Positions 62,354 through 64,000 of a stretch of 64,000 bases of DNA are shown one piece after another (positions within the stretch are counted from its first letter, which is position 1; each line of letters begins with the position of its first letter). A program made the translations under genes and the position numbers. Under the pieces are notes generated by a model. The model had not been told where the DNA came from. It saw only the letters and a program-made list of their open reading frames with translations, and made no database searches. The stretch comes from Paraburkholderia ribeironis (GTDB taxonomy: Bacteria; Pseudomonadota; Gammaproteobacteria; Burkholderiales; Burkholderiaceae), in contig NZ_CYGX02000027.1 in the NCBI RefSeq assembly GCF_900019265.1, forward strand, positions 124,001-188,000, written 5' to 3'.

Positions 62354-63223
62354 ATGGCCGCATTCAAACCGCGTCGACCTCGCAACAGCGGACCGCTACC
62401 GCGGCCGTTTCGCCGCAACAAGCCGATCGTGACGGAGGCGTCGCCGGCTGTCGATAGCCGGCGCGCGCAGCGTCAGCAGTTCCTCAGAAAACGCGGCATT
62501 TATCTGCTGCCGAACGCCTTCACGACGGCCGCGCTGTTCTGCGGTTTCTTCGCCGTCGTGCAGGCCATGAACGTGCGCTTCGAGATCGCGGCCATCGCGA
62601 TCTTCGTCGCGATGGTGCTCGACGGCATGGACGGCCGCGTCGCGCGCATGACGCATACGCAGAGCGCGTTCGGCGAGCAGTTCGACAGCCTGTCGGACAT
62701 GGTGTCGTTCGGCGTTGCGCCCGCGCTCGTGATGTACGAGTGGATCCTGAAGGACCTCGGTCGCTGGGGCTGGCTCGCGGCGTTCGTCTACTGTTCGGGC
62801 GCGGCGTTGCGGCTGGCGCGCTTCAACACCAACATCGGCGTGGTCGACAAGCGTTTCTTCCAGGGCATGCCGAGCCCGGCCGCCGCCGCGCTGATCGCCG
62901 GTTTCGTGTGGCTCGCCACCGATAACCGCGTGCCGCTGAAGCTGGTCTGGCTGCCGTGGGTCGCGTTCGTGCTGACCATCTACGCCGGCGTGACGATGGT
63001 GTCGAATGCCCCGTTCTATAGCGGCAAGGCGCTGGATGTGCGGCATCGCGTGCCGTTCGGCGTGATTCTGCTGGTGGTGGTGGCCTTCGTGCTGGTGTCG
63101 TCCGATCCGCCGCTGATGCTGTTCGGCCTGTTCGTGCTTTATGGTCTGTCCGGCTACGTGTTTTGGGGTTATCAGGCGTTGCGGGGCAGGGGGAATCCGG
63201 CCCGTTCAGTAGCGCGGGACTGA
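62354..63223 (+). CDS. pssA: CDP-diacylglycerol-serine O-phosphatidyltransferase
   Basis: Makes phosphatidylserine from CDP-diacylglycerol and serine. The 289-residue protein has a basic N-terminus, then the CDP-alcohol phosphatidyltransferase signature DGMDGRVARMTHTQSAFGEQFDSLSD near residue 90, and about seven membrane helices. The product feeds the adjacent psd. AGGAGG lies upstream of the ATG. Confidence 0.95.
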   Translation: MAAFKPRRPRNSGPLPRPFRRNKPIVTEASPAVDSRRAQRQQFLRKRGIYLLPNAFTTAALFCGFFAVVQAMNVRFEIAAIAIFVAMVLDGMDGRVARMTHTQSAFGEQFDSLSDMVSFGVAPALVMYEWILKDLGRWGWLAAFVYCSGAALRLARFNTNIGVVDKRFFQGMPSPAAAALIAGFVWLATDNRVPLKLVWLPWVAFVLTIYAGVTMVSNAPFYSGKALDVRHRVPFGVILLVVVAFVLVSSDPPLMLFGLFVLYGLSGYVFWGYQALRGRGNPARSVARD

Positions 63224-63259
63224 TAACGGCCTGGCATCGCGCAATCCGGCGGCGGCAGG

Positions 63260-63289
63260 AAAAACGGCATCCTTCGGGCTGCCGTTTTT
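63260..63289 (+). terminator. Rho-independent terminator after pssA
   Basis: AAAAACGGCA and TGCCGTTTTT, perfectly inverted around a 10-nt loop with TTCG, followed by C and T residues. The structure is symmetrical and could act in both directions. Confidence 0.85.
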
Positions 63290-63338
63290 CATTTGACGAG
63301 TCCGTCCCGCGGTGCCTCGCCGGCAGGTCTGACGCCAA

Positions 63339-63367
63339 TTGCGTGGCGGCGGGAATGCCGCTATAGT
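63339..63367 (+). promoter_or_regulatory. Sigma-70 promoter for leuA
   Basis: TTGCGT and TATAGT with a 17-bp spacer, about 215 bp upstream of the leuA start. Confidence 0.5.
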
Positions 63368-63580
63368 CGTCGGATGACTGTGTTCACATCCGCTTCCGGG
63401 CAGCAACACGATGCTCGACAAACCGGCGTGCCAGTGCCGGCGCGGCTAGCGCATTGAGCGTCGCCAATCGTTTTGCCCTCCACCTGCCTCGTCTACGGTT
63501 GAGCGTCGCCAGCGGTGGCGCGAACACCCCAATTCCAAGATCCGATACCCCCATCTGAACGACTCCCGAGGAGACCCGAC

Positions 63581-64000
63581 ATGTCCGACAAACTGATCAT
63601 TTTCGACACCACGTTGCGTGACGGCGAACAATCGCCCGGCGCGTCGATGACGAAGGAAGAAAAAATCCGCATCGCGAAGCAGCTCGAACGGATGAAAGTG
63701 GACGTGATCGAAGCGGGCTTCGCGGCCAGCTCGAATGGCGATTTCGATGCGATTCATACGATCGCGGGCCTGATCAAGGACAGCACGATCTGCTCGCTCG
63801 CCCGCGCGAACGACAAGGACATTCAGCGTGCCGCCGACGCGCTCAAACCGGCCGGTCATTTCCGCATCCACACTTTCATCGCGACGTCGCCGCTGCATAT
63901 GGAAAAGAAGCTGCGCATGACACCGGACCAGGTGTTCGAGCAAGCGAAGCTGGCGGTGCGTTTCGCGCGCAAGTTCACCGACGACGTAGAGTTCTCGCCG
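63581..64000 (+). CDS. leuA: 2-isopropylmalate synthase, N-terminal part
   Basis: The first enzyme of leucine synthesis, combining acetyl-CoA with 2-oxoisovalerate. The frame is open to the window end, so only the first 140 residues are visible. It begins [21 protein letters not shown], the HMGL-like TIM-barrel metal and substrate motif, with [19 protein letters not shown] and [24 protein letters not shown] lies before the ATG at 63581. Confidence 0.96.
   Translation, partial: MSDKLIIFDTTLRDGEQSPGASMTKEEKIRIAKQLERMKVDVIEAGFAASSNGDFDAIHTIAGLIKDSTICSLARANDKDIQRAADALKPAGHFRIHTFIATSPLHMEKKLRMTPDQVFEQAKLAVRFARKFTDDVEFSP

Larger units (their letters stand above)
63224..63580. other. Intergenic region pssA to leuA
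   Basis: 357 bp with the terminator at 63260-63289 and the promoter at 63339-63367. Between the promoter and leuA is a leader of about 210 bp; no leader peptide or attenuator was recognised. Confidence 0.5.

Overview
This window looks like a piece of the main chromosome of a Paraburkholderia/Burkholderia-type betaproteobacterium. The evidence is the high-GC coding bias, protein sequences typical of Burkholderiaceae, and recognisable gene neighbourhoods (LPS-core glycosyltransferases around msbA; yebC-purD-hemF-nadD-rsfS-rlmH-maf-rng; kdpFABCDE; ilvI-ilvH-ilvC-psd-pssA-leuA). No rRNA or tRNA genes, insertion sequences, prophage or CRISPR were seen. Two genes are cut by the window: the 5' part of dnaE is missing on the left, and leuA runs off the right end.

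Layout. 1-10.7 kb: end of dnaE, then an envelope-polysaccharide block (WaaE-like glycosyltransferase, lipid A flippase msbA, three family-2 glycosyltransferases, one family-4 glycosyltransferase, O-antigen ligase). 10.8-22 kb: assorted single genes (rdgC, MFS transporter, two VOC proteins, an NlpC/P60 lipoprotein, a di-Mop protein, free-methionine sulfoxide reductase, MscS channel, and a ribbon-helix-helix regulator paired with a PHA depolymerase-like esterase). 22-31 kb: the minus-strand housekeeping run rng/maf/rlmH/rsfS/nadD/hemF/purD/yebC, then upp. 31.4-42.7 kb: an atypical SDR, mgsA, quinone oxidoreductase and the full high-affinity potassium system kdpFABC-kdpDE, preceded by an extra micropeptide ORF. 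42.7-47.8 kb: a guanidine exporter under a guanidine-II riboswitch, DUF4126, a large FtsX-type permease, a truncated haemoglobin and a DUF924 protein. 47.9-57.7 kb (all minus strand): ArnT-like transferase, SDR, LOG and TetR pair, a metallophosphoesterase/glycosyltransferase/DgkA operon, and an ECF-sigma operon. 58-64 kb: branched-chain amino-acid genes with phospholipid genes psd and pssA between them.

The most interesting unit is 52.6-55.3 kb. Its metallophosphoesterase resembles the PlcP phospholipase family, followed by an Agt/SqdX-like glycosyltransferase and diacylglycerol kinase, with start/stop overlap between the last two. A Pho-box-like direct repeat (CTGTCAT-4 bp-CAGTCAC) lies 45-62 bp upstream of the first gene. 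I infer a phosphate-starvation lipid-remodelling operon. Other notable points are the guanidine-II riboswitch at 42735-42777 and an ECF sigma operon with a candidate anti-sigma factor and a periplasmic sensor-like protein. The window also carries an unusual density of short tandem-repeat arrays (units 8-17 bp, each array a different sequence), mostly at gene ends or in 5' leaders, and a few inside coding regions in multiples of three.
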